From contig QKMZ01000005.1 of the NCBI GenBank assembly GCA_003242885.1, forward strand, positions 682,001 through 746,000: a stretch of DNA of 64,000 nt. Direction: 5' to 3'. The DNA comes from Candidatus Melainabacteria bacterium (GTDB taxonomy: Bacteria; Cyanobacteriota; Vampirovibrionia; Obscuribacterales; Obscuribacteraceae). A model generated the notes under the pieces. It made no database searches. It had not been told where the DNA came from and saw only the letters and a list, made by a program, of their open reading frames with translations. This document shows positions 7,772-17,580 of this stretch, one piece after another; position 1 is the first letter of the stretch, and each line of letters opens with the position of its first letter. A program made the position numbers and the translations under genes.

Positions 7772-10700
7772 ATGGTTTGGACCTCAGAATATCCGGAAGG
7801 CAGGGCGGGTTCTAAATCCGGCGGTGGCTCGACGGCAAAAACAGGTAATGTTGCGTCCGGCGCTTCAAGCTCTTCGGGCTCGTCAGGTCTTTCGGGTTCA
7901 TCCGGTTCCTCCAGCTCTTCCGGCGCCTCGAGTTCCTCTAATTCACCTGGCGCCAGCAAGTCAGGCACGGCTGTTATAACAAAGGATTCGGGAGCAGACG
8001 CAAATCGCGGCGCGAACTCCAAGAATTCAAATAGCAAAAAATCCGGCTCTGACACAGGTTTCAAACCCAACGTAAATCCAATATCCGGCGGCAATGCGAA
8101 ACCGAAGTCCAAAGGCAAACCACCGGGAAAACCCGGCGTGTTTTTGCTTCTCGCCGGTGTTATTTTGCCGTTCTCGGCAATTGTTTTTGAACTTAACACG
8201 CACCTTTGCGCAAAAAGTTTCTTCGATCCGTTTCCCACGCCTGCGCATGTCTTGTTGTTTGCGTTAATTCCTGTTTCCAACCTGCTCGTTTGGGTTGCCT
8301 CTCGCCGCAATTTGACAGACCTGCTTGGCGTGTTGACGCTAGGCACTGGCATGTCGATGGGTGTGGCGATTCTCTATTCGCTAATGTTCCTGCCGATTGT
8401 GCCACTTTCTGTAGTGGCTATTTTGTGGTGTGGCTTTGGCTTGCTGGCGCTTTCCCCACTGCTTGCTGTGCCTGCCGTCTGGAAAGCCAGTAAGTACGCG
8501 ATCCACCTGTCGGAAAATCACAAGACTTATTTTGATGGGCATCAGTTGGAGCACATTGGGCACCTGATCATATTGTGCACCGTTGTGGCGGTAGAACTGC
8601 CATCAACCATGACTCGCATGCACATCGGCGAAGCTGCTCATTCTGCGAAGCCTGCAGCAGCAATTGATTGGCTGCGCCAGTGGGGTAATCAGGAAGTAAT
8701 GCTGCGCGCTTGTTATGAACGCTCCGGTCGGGCGACTGACATTCTTGGGTCGCTCTATGAAGTAAAAAATCCTACAAGCGTCGACGAAGCACGCGCGATT
8801 TTCTATAAAGTGACTGGCAAACCTTTTAACAGCGTACCGCTGCCAGCGGCTCTGCGCGCGACGCGTCAGAATCAAGGCTTGCTTTCAGACAATGAAAATG
8901 AAGAGCCTAATGTAGAGGATGAATTTGACCGCGACCCCGATATTGCTGGCGAGGCCGTGAGCGGTGTCGCGCGTGGTTTGAGTATGAACGAGTCTAAGCT
9001 GTCTGGTCATATCGACGGCAACTTGTGTATCGCAAATATTATGTGGAATGTCACTTTTGGAAACACGTCCAAGTATGATCGTGAGGTTCGATCAAAGATT
9101 CTTTTGCCACCAGGAGCGGTGGTTACCAATGCATTTTTGATTGTGGATGGAACAGAGCGAGAAGCGACCGTGATGGGTCGGAGTCTCGCTCGCAGAAAAT
9201 ATCGCGCTGCTGTAGCTGACAAGAAAGACCCTTTGCTTGTAAGCACCTGCGGTGCAGACCGTGTATTGTTGCAGTTATTTCCGGTCGCTCCCGAGAGCAA
9301 GATTGGTGTGCGCTTGCATATTCTTGCACCATTGGCAGTGACGGCGATGGATAAGGCTGAACTTGCTTTGCCAACGTTCGAGGAGAGAAACTTCCAGGTC
9401 GAAATTCCAACGAATATCAGCTTGAAATCGCAAGAACCGCTTGTATCGTCAGTCAATACGCTGCGCGTCGATAAGTTTGGCCAAACCAAGGTAATTCAGG
9501 GTGACATCACCACTCCTGAGCTAGCGAGATTTGGTGCTGTGGTTGTTGCTGAAAGAGATTCCAACATCACGCACATTCAAGGCTCGTTTGATGGAGCCTT
9601 GATAGGTGAAGACATAAGGAAGATCAACTATCCGCGCCCGACTAAGTTGTTTGCCGTTATAGATGGCTCCAACGGCATGTCGCCGCACATGGATGATGTT
9701 CTGAAGCAGTTGAAACAGCTTCCGCGCGATATGGATGTCAAAATTACTTATGTTCGAGATGGTTTACTTCCAGCTTTGGAAGTTAGTGCAGGCGATGATA
9801 AGGCGCTCGACAGTGCGGTTTCTTCCATTTCGAAACTACCTTGCGCTGGTGGGCAAGACAACTTGTTGGATTTGAGAACCGCGCTGACGGAGGCTGCGAA
9901 TACCAATAGTTCAGCGGTTCTTTGGATACACTCCGCTCAACCGCTTCCAGGAAAGCTTGGAAAAGAATGGGAGCTCTTCATTCGCCAATCGGCTAAGCCT
10001 CTACTTTATGATTTTGCGGTCGCTGCCGGTCCCAATGAAATTCTCGCAGGACTATACAACTGCCCGGGGCTTGTTCGTGTAAATCGCGGCAGCTATGTTG
10101 AATCTGATATGCACCAGCTATTTGAGACGTGGCAAAAGGCTTCCGCCTCAACTGCTGTCGGAGGAATTCAGTATGTTCGCAAGAATTTGGCGAATCTCGA
10201 TATTGAAAAAGGCTCACTTAAGCCAGCAGAAATGGCTCTTGCAAAGCTGGTAGCTTTTGACGAGATTTCGAAAATTCAAACAGTCCACAGCAATCATCGT
10301 TGCAAGGCCGCTCGCAAAGCTGTGGCAATTTCGAATGCGTATCATCTAGTAACTTCCTTCTCCAGCGCGATTATAACAGAGCCAATTCCTGTGCGAAAAA
10401 CGCACGCGCAAAACATTGAGCCGCCCAAATTCAGCCTGATCAACCCGCAGCCGACACTAGGTCATTTAGGCCCTTCGCCTCGGAGAGGACCTGCTTTCGG
10501 TTTCTTTGACGGAGCTCGCATTCAAGGTAAGTCGTTGCGAGCAGACGGTGTTTCTGGCAATGATGCGTTCATATCGCCGAGCAATGATGGACAATATTCT
10601 TCCAGCGTTCAAGGCAACACCGGCTCTCAATCCCGCCAGGAGTTAGACGCAGCTCGTCCTGTTTTGCAAGGTGCCACCAACGGTACGATCAGTCCTATGT

Positions 10701-11209
10701 TGGGGGATCAATTCTCGTCTGCAGGATCTGCTGCAGGAGCAGGTGGAGATAATTCCATTTACAATAGTGCTGTTTCGAACAGTGCTCGCTATGCTCCTGC
10801 TCAGGGACCAATGGCTGCTCCAATGGCGCCTGCTGCTGCGTTGAAAGAGTCTTCGGTCGATTCCAAATTTGAAAGTCCGGCAGAAGAAATATCTTCGTAC
10901 AATTCTAGAGAGCGGGCGCTTGCGAAAGCAGACTCACGTGCGGATTTCTCGAACTCCAAAGTGCTGTTTGCGGAGAAGAAGCAAATCGCATCAAGAGATA
11001 AAGATGCAGATGAATTCAATGACGACGAGGCCGGAGGCGACGACGGTGTTGTGGATGAAATTGCACAATCTACCGCTGGTGAAGCAAGCTATAGCGCACT
11101 GTCACCGGTCGTTCCCGAATCTGACACTTACATTCTTTTCGGAGTCGGCATGCTCATTCTAGGGTACGCACTTCAAACCAGGAAGAAAGTGAGTATCAAG
11201 AAGGCATGA
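7772..11209 (+). CDS. VIT-domain integral membrane protein with PEP-CTERM-like C-terminal sorting signal
   Basis: A 1145-residue protein in four parts. (1) A Ser/Gly/Ala-rich low-complexity N-terminus, about residues 1-120. (2) A cluster of four to five membrane segments, about 125-245, including FLLLAGVILPFSAIVF. (3) A VIT domain at about 415-525 (VRSKILLPPGAVVTNAFL, GRSLARRKYRAAV) followed by a von Willebrand-A-like region. (4) A long disordered stretch ending in a tripartite tail: PVVPESDT, a hydrophobic helix YILFGVGMLILGYALQ, then TRKK. That tail is the layout of exosortase targets (PEP-CTERM and MSEP-CTERM types), with VPES standing for VPEP. The stop codon overlaps the start of an exosortase gene (ATGA), so the pair is translationally coupled and is very likely enzyme and dedicated substrate. 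VIT-domain proteins with their own exosortase are known in other phyla. Start: ATG with GAGGAG 8 bases upstream. Confidence 0.82.
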   Translation: MVWTSEYPEGRAGSKSGGGSTAKTGNVASGASSSSGSSGLSGSSGSSSSSGASSSSNSPGASKSGTAVITKDSGADANRGANSKNSNSKKSGSDTGFKPNVNPISGGNAKPKSKGKPPGKPGVFLLLAGVILPFSAIVFELNTHLCAKSFFDPFPTPAHVLLFALIPVSNLLVWVASRRNLTDLLGVLTLGTGMSMGVAILYSLMFLPIVPLSVVAILWCGFGLLALSPLLAVPAVWKASKYAIHLSENHKTYFDGHQLEHIGHLIILCTVVAVELPSTMTRMHIGEAAHSAKPAAAIDWLRQWGNQEVMLRACYERSGRATDILGSLYEVKNPTSVDEARAIFYKVTGKPFNSVPLPAALRATRQNQGLLSDNENEEPNVEDEFDRDPDIAGEAVSGVARGLSMNESKLSGHIDGNLCIANIMWNVTFGNTSKYDREVRSKILLPPGAVVTNAFLIVDGTEREATVMGRSLARRKYRAAVADKKDPLLVSTCGADRVLLQLFPVAPESKIGVRLHILAPLAVTAMDKAELALPTFEERNFQVEIPTNISLKSQEPLVSSVNTLRVDKFGQTKVIQGDITTPELARFGAVVVAERDSNITHIQGSFDGALIGEDIRKINYPRPTKLFAVIDGSNGMSPHMDDVLKQLKQLPRDMDVKITYVRDGLLPALEVSAGDDKALDSAVSSISKLPCAGGQDNLLDLRTALTEAANTNSSAVLWIHSAQPLPGKLGKEWELFIRQSAKPLLYDFAVAAGPNEILAGLYNCPGLVRVNRGSYVESDMHQLFETWQKASASTAVGGIQYVRKNLANLDIEKGSLKPAEMALAKLVAFDEISKIQTVHSNHRCKAARKAVAISNAYHLVTSFSSAIITEPIPVRKTHAQNIEPPKFSLINPQPTLGHLGPSPRRGPAFGFFDGARIQGKSLRADGVSGNDAFISPSNDGQYSSSVQGNTGSQSRQELDAARPVLQGATNGTISPMLGDQFSSAGSAAGAGGDNSIYNSAVSNSARYAPAQGPMAAPMAPAAALKESSVDSKFESPAEEISSYNSRERALAKADSRADFSNSKVLFAEKKQIASRDKDADEFNDDEAGGDDGVVDEIAQSTAGEASYSALSPVVPESDTYILFGVGMLILGYALQTRKKVSIKKA

Positions 11210-12729
11210 TTATTTCGGGCTTAATGGCGCTCTGCTTCTGCGTCTTCTGGCCTGTTACAGGATGGTATATCGAAAGACTTTTAGATAAGTCGGATGAGCC
11301 TTTGGGCGTGGTTAGTCTTATTGCCTTTATAGCAATTTTGCTTACACGTGACGGTTCGCGAAGGGCGCACAGTGAACTACATGTTCCAGTTGTAGCGATA
11401 GTGTGCTTTCTTCTCTATGCGGTCACTTGGCCTATTGCTCCAAAACTTCTGAGCGCGATCATCGCGGTAGTCGCTATCGGTTGTTTGATTGACGCTCAAG
11501 GAGGCAGATTCAGACTCAGTCTCGGCAGTTGGCTGTTGCTTTTATTTTCTCTGCCGATTGTTTCTTCCCTTAACTTTTACAGCGGTTATCCATTGCGCCT
11601 TGTCGTGGGTAAGATCGCGGCGCCACTTATTTCAATGGTTGGCTTTCCAACCATCGCTGATGGGACCGCCCTTATTTGGAACAGTCAAATGATTCAGATA
11701 GATGCACCATGTAGCGGAATAAAAATGCTCTGGTTTGCGCTCTTCATCGGCGCGGTGCTAACTGCCATTTTTGAGTTGAGTGTTTTGCAGAGCGCAATGG
11801 TTCTCACGTCTGCCGTCCTCGCGGCTCTCTTAGGGAATGTACTGCGAATCACATCACTGTTCTTTATAGAGGCGAAGATTTTGCCGATTAATCCAGCGCA
11901 AGAGCATTTTATCCATCAAGCTGTTGGTGCAGTAGCTTTTGCAATAGCGGCTGGAGGAACGGTGTTGATCGCAAAAGTAATCTCGAAGAGAAGCATTCAA
12001 GTCCCGATTTCCTCCGAGTCTAATACAGATAGTGCGGGTGAAAAAGTACCGGATTTCGCAAAGACCGTTATTGCATCTGATGCAAACGCACAAGTACCGT
12101 CAAACGGTTCTGAATCAGGATCTTCCAGCTTGCCATTTTTTAAGAAGTCGTTTTCGAATAAACGCTCCGTAGCATTCATAATCTCTGCACTCATCGCCGC
12201 GGTTTCTCCTTTAGCGTTTTCGCGAACATTGGAGAATTCGGTAGCGACTCGCGATTTTCCTGGCTGGCCACATCAATATAGGGGCGCAACCATCGAGCCA
12301 GTTTCACCTAGCAAAGCGGATATCGCTTTCTACCAAGAGTTTCCGGGCAAGATTCAATGTTTCTCTCTGGGAGCAAAACGAGTAATCATTCGCTGGGTCG
12401 TGAAGCCGACTCGCCAACTCCATCCATCGTCTGATTGCTTTCGCGGCGTTGGCTACGACATTACCTGGCAGCCGCTCATTTCCGAGAAGAACGGTAGCAG
12501 GTGGTCATCTTTTATCGCAAGAAAAGGAGAGCATTCATTTGTGGTTAAGGAACGAATCTATGATGGGCGCGGCGAAAATTGGACCGATATCTCCTCCTGG
12601 TACTGGGCTGCGCTCTTAGGCAAAACACACGGACCTTGGTGGTCGGATGTCGAGATTACTCCTATAGCCGCTGCTGCAGAGACTCCGGAGGCTATCAGCG
12701 GAGACTCGCAAGAAGCGCTTAAGCGGTAA
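11206..12729 (+). CDS. Exosortase with fused C-terminal periplasmic domain
   Basis: A 507-residue polytopic protein. The catalytic triad of the exosortase/archaeosortase family is visible: Cys169 in DAPCSGIKM, Arg214 in LLGNVLRI and His237 in HFIHQAVG, spread over about eight membrane segments in residues 1-260. Exosortases cut C-terminal sorting signals and transfer the protein to an unknown cell-surface acceptor. After a polar linker (about 262-318) there is one more membrane helix (SVAFIISALIAAVSPLAF) and an extracytoplasmic domain of about 150 residues containing HPSSDCFRGVGY near 406-417. That motif resembles the H-P-x-x-C-x-x-G motif of EpsI-type exosortase partners, so the partner seems fused to the enzyme here. 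It overlaps the VIT protein gene by 4 bp. The family call is strong; the exact subfamily is not assigned. Confidence 0.9.
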   Translation: MIISGLMALCFCVFWPVTGWYIERLLDKSDEPLGVVSLIAFIAILLTRDGSRRAHSELHVPVVAIVCFLLYAVTWPIAPKLLSAIIAVVAIGCLIDAQGGRFRLSLGSWLLLLFSLPIVSSLNFYSGYPLRLVVGKIAAPLISMVGFPTIADGTALIWNSQMIQIDAPCSGIKMLWFALFIGAVLTAIFELSVLQSAMVLTSAVLAALLGNVLRITSLFFIEAKILPINPAQEHFIHQAVGAVAFAIAAGGTVLIAKVISKRSIQVPISSESNTDSAGEKVPDFAKTVIASDANAQVPSNGSESGSSSLPFFKKSFSNKRSVAFIISALIAAVSPLAFSRTLENSVATRDFPGWPHQYRGATIEPVSPSKADIAFYQEFPGKIQCFSLGAKRVIIRWVVKPTRQLHPSSDCFRGVGYDITWQPLISEKNGSRWSSFIARKGEHSFVVKERIYDGRGENWTDISSWYWAALLGKTHGPWWSDVEITPIAAAAETPEAISGDSQEALKR

Positions 12730-13068
12730 AACGATTTTGCCTATATAAAAGGATGGAGTTTTTTGTGAGGAAGAACATGCCAAATTTGCCCTGGCAGTCT
12801 TAAACCCCTAGGAAAACCCTATATGTCTTCCCGAAATAAAACTTCAAAATTCTTTAAGTCTTTGCTGCGCAAGGATTTGCGGATGGTGCGGGGGTGAAAT
12901 AAAGGGTGCTACCACTAGTGAAAACCCGTGTTGTCGCTACCTGCCGGTTTTGGCAAAATGACAGAGTAAGGCAACGAAAGATTTTTCCAACTGAATAGCG
13001 CTGTTGCGCTCCCAGAGCACCTTTAAGGTGTGGCATCGCTGTGCAAAATTAATAGGAGATCCATAAAA
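12730..13068. other. Intergenic region and 5' leader of sigma factor gene
   Basis: No convincing gene. A 13-base palindrome CACCTTTAAGGTG (13018-13030) sits about 40 bases ahead of the sigma factor start, and a good ribosome site (AGGAG) lies at 13053-13057. The palindrome could be an operator or an RNA hairpin; no consensus promoter stood out. Confidence 0.4.
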
Positions 13069-13737
13069 ATGAACGGCAACGTAAAACCTCTTTTCACCAA
13101 GTCTTCCGGTAAGAACCACTTGAGTCTCGTCGGACCAGAAAAGAAGTTTTCTGAGATGTCCGATGAAGAACTCATCCTCGCCTGTCAGGCAGACAGAAAG
13201 GGTGCAATTGATGTGCTTCTGAAGCGCCACCAATCCACTCTTACCGCGATGGTTCGCAAACGTTTTCCTGAACTGCATGATCTCTCGGACGTTGTTCAAG
13301 AAGCTCAAATCAGAATGTGGAAATCAATTGGACAACTGCGCAGCGCCGGCGCCTTTAAAGGCTGGCTCAGTCAGATCGTCACCAACCTTTGCTACGACGA
13401 GCTCAGAAGAAAGGTTCGCAACCAAGATTTGGTATCGCTCGACGAGACTTATGAATCTGAAGATGGCAACAAGATGGAACGTTTTGTTGCAGACACAAAG
13501 CATCAGCCGGATACCGACATGCAACGTAAAGAACTCGTCGCAGCTCTTGAAACAGCATTGGAAAAAATTCCTCACGAATTCAGACAATCGGTTCTGTTGC
13601 GCGAAGTAGATGGCCTGTCGTACGAAGAAATTGCAGCTATAACCAACGTTGAATTGGGAACGGTCAAGTCACGCATCTCGCGCGCTCGCACCAAAATTCA
13701 AAAGCAAATGAGCGGCTATTTGAAAGACGCTGCATAA
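13069..13737 (+). CDS. ECF-type RNA polymerase sigma factor
   Basis: A 222-residue sigma-70 family protein, started at the ATG at 13069, which has AGGAG about 11 bases upstream; a GTG further upstream at 13030 is less likely. Region 2 is visible as the stretch from DEELILACQADRKGAID through DLSDVVQEAQIRMWKSI to FKGWLSQIVTNLCYDELRRK (about residues 38-125). Region 4 is the helix-turn-helix IPHEFRQSVLLREVDGLSYEEIAAI plus GTVKSRISRARTKI (about 165-210). There is no region 1.1 or 3, which fits the extracytoplasmic-function group. No anti-sigma factor gene is adjacent; the transcription unit closes at a strong terminator just downstream, so control is likely by a distant partner or at the level of its own expression. 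Confidence 0.92.
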   Translation: MNGNVKPLFTKSSGKNHLSLVGPEKKFSEMSDEELILACQADRKGAIDVLLKRHQSTLTAMVRKRFPELHDLSDVVQEAQIRMWKSIGQLRSAGAFKGWLSQIVTNLCYDELRRKVRNQDLVSLDETYESEDGNKMERFVADTKHQPDTDMQRKELVAALETALEKIPHEFRQSVLLREVDGLSYEEIAAITNVELGTVKSRISRARTKIQKQMSGYLKDAA

Positions 13738-13776
13738 AATACAGACTTTTCAGACCAGAAATGCTCTGAAGAAACA

Positions 13777-13808
13777 AAAAGAGCAAATGCGAAAGCGTTT
13801 GCTCTTTT
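13777..13808 (+). terminator. Rho-independent terminator of the sigma factor gene
   Basis: A 14-bp stem AAAAGAGCAAATGC / GCGTTTGCTCTTTT with one G-T wobble and a GAAA tetraloop, ending in a T-rich stretch, 39 bases after the sigma factor stop. Downstream to 14069 (about 260 bases) I see no gene, only the leader of the catalase gene. Confidence 0.85.
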
Positions 13809-14069
13809 GTCTTGTATCTAGCAGCTCTAGTTTTTTTCGGAACTTTTGGACTCTTCGAGATCTAAACGCTGGTTCTGTACTGTTTAAAACCTCTAGCAGT
13901 GTGACGTTCCCGCATAAGCGAAAAAAGTTGGGAACTAAACACTTCAGCTACAGTCCATCCGTTTGGCGAAAAGTTTTGCGCATGTCAATAGTTGGCATGC
14001 GCTCACGCTCAGTTAACTCTATTGAGAACTGTGGCATCACACGTTATCGTCTTTCCCTCCGGAGCGGAC

Positions 14070-16220
14070 ATGAAGAAAAAGACCAATCGAAAGGGCAACG
14101 AAAAAATCGCGCAGATGGAAGAGTTTGTGGTCGAGGATGCAGATGAGCTGCTGACGACAAATCAAGGAACTCGCATCAGCGACGATCACAATACATTGAA
14201 GGCCGGTTCTCGTGGGCCGTCATTGTTGGAAGATTTCCATTTTCGCGAGAAGATGACTCACTTCGATCACGAGAGAATTCCAGAAAGAGTCGTACATGCA
14301 AGAGGGGCCGCAGCCCATGGCGTGTTTAAGGTCTACGAGCCATTGTCTAAGTGGACTAGTGCAGCATTTTTGAATGATGCTGACATAGAGACTCCAGTCT
14401 TTGTGCGCTTTTCAACTGTTGCAGGGTCGCGAGGCTCCAGTGACTTGGCTCGTGATGTCCGCGGGTTCGCCGTTAAGTTCTACACCACTGAAGGCAATTT
14501 CGATATTGTCGGCAATAATATGCCGGTTTTCTTCATTCAAGACGCAATGAAGTTTCCGGATTTTGTTCATTCTGTGAAACCTGAGCCCCACAATGAAATT
14601 CCCCAAGCTGCTTCTGCTCACGACAACTTCTGGGACTTCGTTTCGCTTTCGCCGGAATCAACACACATGCTGATGTGGGTAATGTCTGACCGCGGTATCC
14701 CACGCAGCTATCGAATGATGGAAGGGTTTGGCGTGCACACATTCCGCTTCGTTAATGAAAAAGGTGAGGCGCGCTTCGTTAAATTCCATTGGAAGCCTCT
14801 TTTGGGAGTGCACTCCGTTGTTTGGGATGAGGCACTTCGTATTTCCGGTGCTGATCCCGATTTTCACAGGCGAGATCTTTGGGAAGCAATTGAAAACGGA
14901 GACTTTCCAGAGTGGGAATTGGGAGTGCAAATCATTGAAGAAAAGGACGAGTTTTCCTTTGATTTTGATATTCTCGATCCGACCAAGTTGATTCCGGAAG
15001 AAATCGTTCCAGTTCAAAGAGTCGGTAAACTCACACTGAACAGAAATCCCGACAATTTCTTTGCAGAGACTGAACAAGTCGCATATCATGTCGGCAACAT
15101 TGTTCCCGGCATCGACTTCACCAATGATCCGCTAATGCAAGGTCGGCTCTTTTCATACACCGATACGCAACTACTTCGATTGGGTGGACCTAATTTCCAC
15201 GAAATTCCAATCAATCGACCAGTTGCTCCAGTGCATAACAACCAACGCGATGGTTTAATGCGCCAGACGATAAATCGCAGTCGTACTGCACATATTCCCA
15301 ACAGCGTTTCTGGTGGATGTCCGTTTCAAGCTGGAAAGGACATGCGAGGTTTCATTAGCTATGCGGAGAAGATAGATGCTCAAAAAATTCGTGAGCGCTC
15401 GAAAAGTTTTCTCGATCACTACACTCAAGCACGCATGTTCTACATCAGTATGACGGAGCCCGAGCAAGATCACATTGTCAATGCATTCTCTTTTGAACTT
15501 TCCAAATGTGTGGAGACTCAGATAAGAGAACGCATGCTGCTTCAGTTGGCACAGGTCGACGCCGATTTGTCAAAACGTGTTGCTGCGAATTTGGGAATGC
15601 CGGCCAAAGCGAAGACCGCAAAAGTGGAGGCTCATCTCAACATGCAAATTCCGGCGACAGCAAATCCGAAAGATGTTCAATCTGTAAAGTGCAATATGGA
15701 TGTAGCCCCTTCGCCGGTGCTCAGTATGGTCAAGGCGCCACCTTCGGGAATTGCCACACGCAAAGTCGCGGCGCTAGCCGCCGACGGTGTATCTGGTGCT
15801 GACATACAGAAATTGAAGCAAGCACTTGCTAAAGAAGGTGCACAACTGAAAGTTGTAGGCAGCCACGCCGGAATGCTAAAAACAGCCGAGGGTGAAGAGC
15901 TTCCAGTGGATTTTGCGATTTTCTCATGCATGTCGGTATTATTTGATGCTGTTTACGTGCCAGGTGGTGCTGAGAGTGCCAAAACGCTCTCGGCAGACGG
16001 TAGATTCATTCACTTTGTGAACGAAGCCTTTAAGCATTGCAAGACTGTTGGAGCCAGTAAAGAAGGCATTCAAGTGTTCGAGCGATCATGCTTTGCAGAA
16101 AAAATAGAGGGCGCGCAGGGTGTTGTAATAGGCAAGTCTGACATCTCTGAGACATTCATTGATTCGATGAAGCTTGGCAGATATTTTGACAGAGAAAAAG
16201 AGCCGCCCCCGCCGGCATAA
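14070..16220 (+). CDS. katE: Large-subunit (clade 2, HPII-type) monofunctional haem catalase
   Basis: A 716-residue catalase, started at the ATG at 14070, which has GGAG at the right distance. The catalase core spans about residues 40-520: distal His76 in [14 protein letters not shown], the asparagine of [12 protein letters not shown] (149-150) and the proximal haem ligand Tyr363 in [14 protein letters not shown]. Residues from about 555 to the end form the extra flavodoxin/GATase1-like domain of large-subunit catalases ([33 protein letters not shown]). It converts hydrogen peroxide to water and oxygen in the cytosol. It is a single-gene unit closed by a strong terminator. Family and role are very secure. 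Confidence 0.97.
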   Translation: MKKKTNRKGNEKIAQMEEFVVEDADELLTTNQGTRISDDHNTLKAGSRGPSLLEDFHFREKMTHFDHERIPERVVHARGAAAHGVFKVYEPLSKWTSAAFLNDADIETPVFVRFSTVAGSRGSSDLARDVRGFAVKFYTTEGNFDIVGNNMPVFFIQDAMKFPDFVHSVKPEPHNEIPQAASAHDNFWDFVSLSPESTHMLMWVMSDRGIPRSYRMMEGFGVHTFRFVNEKGEARFVKFHWKPLLGVHSVVWDEALRISGADPDFHRRDLWEAIENGDFPEWELGVQIIEEKDEFSFDFDILDPTKLIPEEIVPVQRVGKLTLNRNPDNFFAETEQVAYHVGNIVPGIDFTNDPLMQGRLFSYTDTQLLRLGGPNFHEIPINRPVAPVHNNQRDGLMRQTINRSRTAHIPNSVSGGCPFQAGKDMRGFISYAEKIDAQKIRERSKSFLDHYTQARMFYISMTEPEQDHIVNAFSFELSKCVETQIRERMLLQLAQVDADLSKRVAANLGMPAKAKTAKVEAHLNMQIPATANPKDVQSVKCNMDVAPSPVLSMVKAPPSGIATRKVAALAADGVSGADIQKLKQALAKEGAQLKVVGSHAGMLKTAEGEELPVDFAIFSCMSVLFDAVYVPGGAESAKTLSADGRFIHFVNEAFKHCKTVGASKEGIQVFERSCFAEKIEGAQGVVIGKSDISETFIDSMKLGRYFDREKEPPPPA

Positions 16221-16239
16221 AGTCAACAAACATAAGAAC

Positions 16240-16274
16240 AAAGGAGTGGGCTCTGCTCACTCCTTTGGCTTTTT
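16240..16274 (+). terminator. Rho-independent terminator of the catalase gene
   Basis: Perfect 9-bp stem AAAGGAGTG / CACTCCTTT followed by GGCTTTTT, 20 bases after the catalase stop codon. Confidence 0.85.
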
Positions 16275-16302
16275 GCACCTAAAACAAAGAGGCGTATACA
16301 AT

Positions 16303-16485
16303 TTATTTGCTTCTGCGAAGTGTAGAAATTCGCTTTGACGGAAGGATCAGATCGCCAATCATTCTTGCTGCAAAATAGGTTGCCATTGCACCGGGGTTCC
16401 GTTTTACCATTTGCTTCATCAGCTGAATGCTAGCCTGAGCCGTTTGTGTGACTATGTAATAAATGACCTTGCCTCTAAATCTCAT
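16303..16485 (-). CDS. Small hypothetical protein, 60 residues
   Basis: Not recognised. A short basic protein (MRFRGKVIYYIVTQTAQAS...) with a mixed amphipathic helix and a GAMATYFAARMIGDLILP segment that could associate with a membrane. A GGAAG ribosome-binding site lies about 8 bases before the ATG, and it fills an otherwise empty gap between the catalase terminator and the glycosylase gene. It could be spurious; the ribosome site and the lack of an overlapping alternative are the only support. Confidence 0.4.
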   Translation of the reverse strand: MRFRGKVIYYIVTQTAQASIQLMKQMVKRNPGAMATYFAARMIGDLILPSKRISTLRRSK

Positions 16486-16673
16486 GGTTCTCGCTTCCGT
16501 TATGTCCGATGCATGCCCTGTTTCCGTTGAGAAAGACTAGGCAATACTTACTCGGTTCCTTGGCAAGCCCCAAAACCACCAGGTTTTACAGAATCGCACG
16601 AAATTGCCCGTGTTTTGCAATGATCGCGTAACAGCGGTCTTACCTTCATTGCGCGTCTGCACACAAGTGCAGG

Positions 16674-17429
16674 CTATATCTTCGCCATACCCGCAGCCCG
16701 CCACAGGTACCAGGAAGCAATAGTGCGGTAGGGCTGCCATCTTTCGCCGAATTCCAGCAACGCTTTTGGAGTCGGCAGATCTCCTGTTTTGTACGTATAG
16801 GCAAAACCTTTGCGCACACCATAGTCAGTTGAAGGCAAGATATTCAATCGTCCCAATTTGAAAATCAAAAGCATTTCCACAGTCCATGGTCCAATTCCAC
16901 GGATGGCGCTAAGGGTTTTGATGAGCTCTTCGTCACTTAGTTTATGCATCTGGTCGAGCGTGGGAACTTGGCCTTCCATCATTTTCAATGACAGATCTTT
17001 GATTGCGGCTGTTTTTGCGCGCGACAAGCCAGCCGATCGCAGCGTCTCATCAGAGACTTCCAAAAAACGATGCGGTTCTGGGTATGTAGTTGCGCCAATC
17101 AAAGTCGGCGATGCGGCTTCGAGTTCTTTCTTCGGCCGATTGCGAGGAACTGCTTTCTTCACTTCTTGTGCTGCGGCTTTTTTGAGCTCATCGTCGAGAA
17201 ACAGATTTTTGACGCGCTGCGCAATGGTGGCAGCGGCCTTGCCTGTTAGTTGTTGATAGATGATTGCCTCAGCGAGCGATGCAAACGGACTATGCATTTC
17301 GTCGAGCTTGAGTGCGCAAGGTCCGACTTGATCGATAATCTTGCCCAATTTCTTGTCGCGCTTTTGAATGTGCGCGGTGGCAACAATTAGTTCTTCTTCA
17401 AAAGCGGTTAGCTTTTTCTTGGGTGCCAT
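16674..17429 (-). CDS. alkA: AlkA-type DNA-3-methyladenine glycosylase (HhH-GPD)
   Basis: A 251-residue protein starting at MAPKKK (ATG at 17429 with GGAA five bases upstream; an ATG at 17492 lacks a ribosome site). The HhH-GPD core is clear: SPFASLAEAIIYQQLTGKAA, then the helix-hairpin-helix LSAIRGIGPWTVEMLL and the catalytic aspartate, about residue 202, in ILPSTDYGVRKG. The enzyme flips out and excises alkylated purines to start base-excision repair. A charged Lys/Glu insert (DELKKAAAQEVKKAVPRNRPKK written here in part: ELKKAAAQEVKKAV) splits the domain and is unusual. It follows, on the same strand, a truncated alkylguanine methyltransferase, so the original unit was probably an alkylation-repair operon. 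Confidence 0.9.
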   Translation of the reverse strand: MAPKKKLTAFEEELIVATAHIQKRDKKLGKIIDQVGPCALKLDEMHSPFASLAEAIIYQQLTGKAAATIAQRVKNLFLDDELKKAAAQEVKKAVPRNRPKKELEAASPTLIGATTYPEPHRFLEVSDETLRSAGLSRAKTAAIKDLSLKMMEGQVPTLDQMHKLSDEELIKTLSAIRGIGPWTVEMLLIFKLGRLNILPSTDYGVRKGFAYTYKTGDLPTPKALLEFGERWQPYRTIASWYLWRAAGMAKI

Positions 17430-17520
17430 GATGCTTCCGGTTACTTGCCGTTTCCGTCTTCCTGCCGTTCTCCGCTTGCCTGCTGTTTTCATCCGTTAGT
17501 CGTTTTCTGAAACTAATGAC

Positions 17521-17580
17521 TGAACTCAAACAACTAAGACCTAAAAAACTAAGACCTAAAAAACTGCGACTTATACAACT
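17521..17580. repeat. Four tandem 15-bp units with in-frame stops at the end of the methyltransferase fragment
   Basis: Two perfect copies (AAGACCTAAAAAACT at 17536-17550 and 17551-17565) are flanked by two degenerate copies (17521-17535 and 17566-17580). Read leftward in the frame of the methyltransferase fragment, each unit carries a stop codon at the same place (TAA, TAG, TAG, TGA). The array sits exactly where the methyltransferase homology ends. Confidence 0.85.

Noticed and set aside
7636..8352. Minus-strand Pro/Glu-rich frame opposite the start of the VIT protein
   Set aside because: It is antisense to Ser/Gly low-complexity codons; PEELEAPE-like repeats arise from the complementary sequence.
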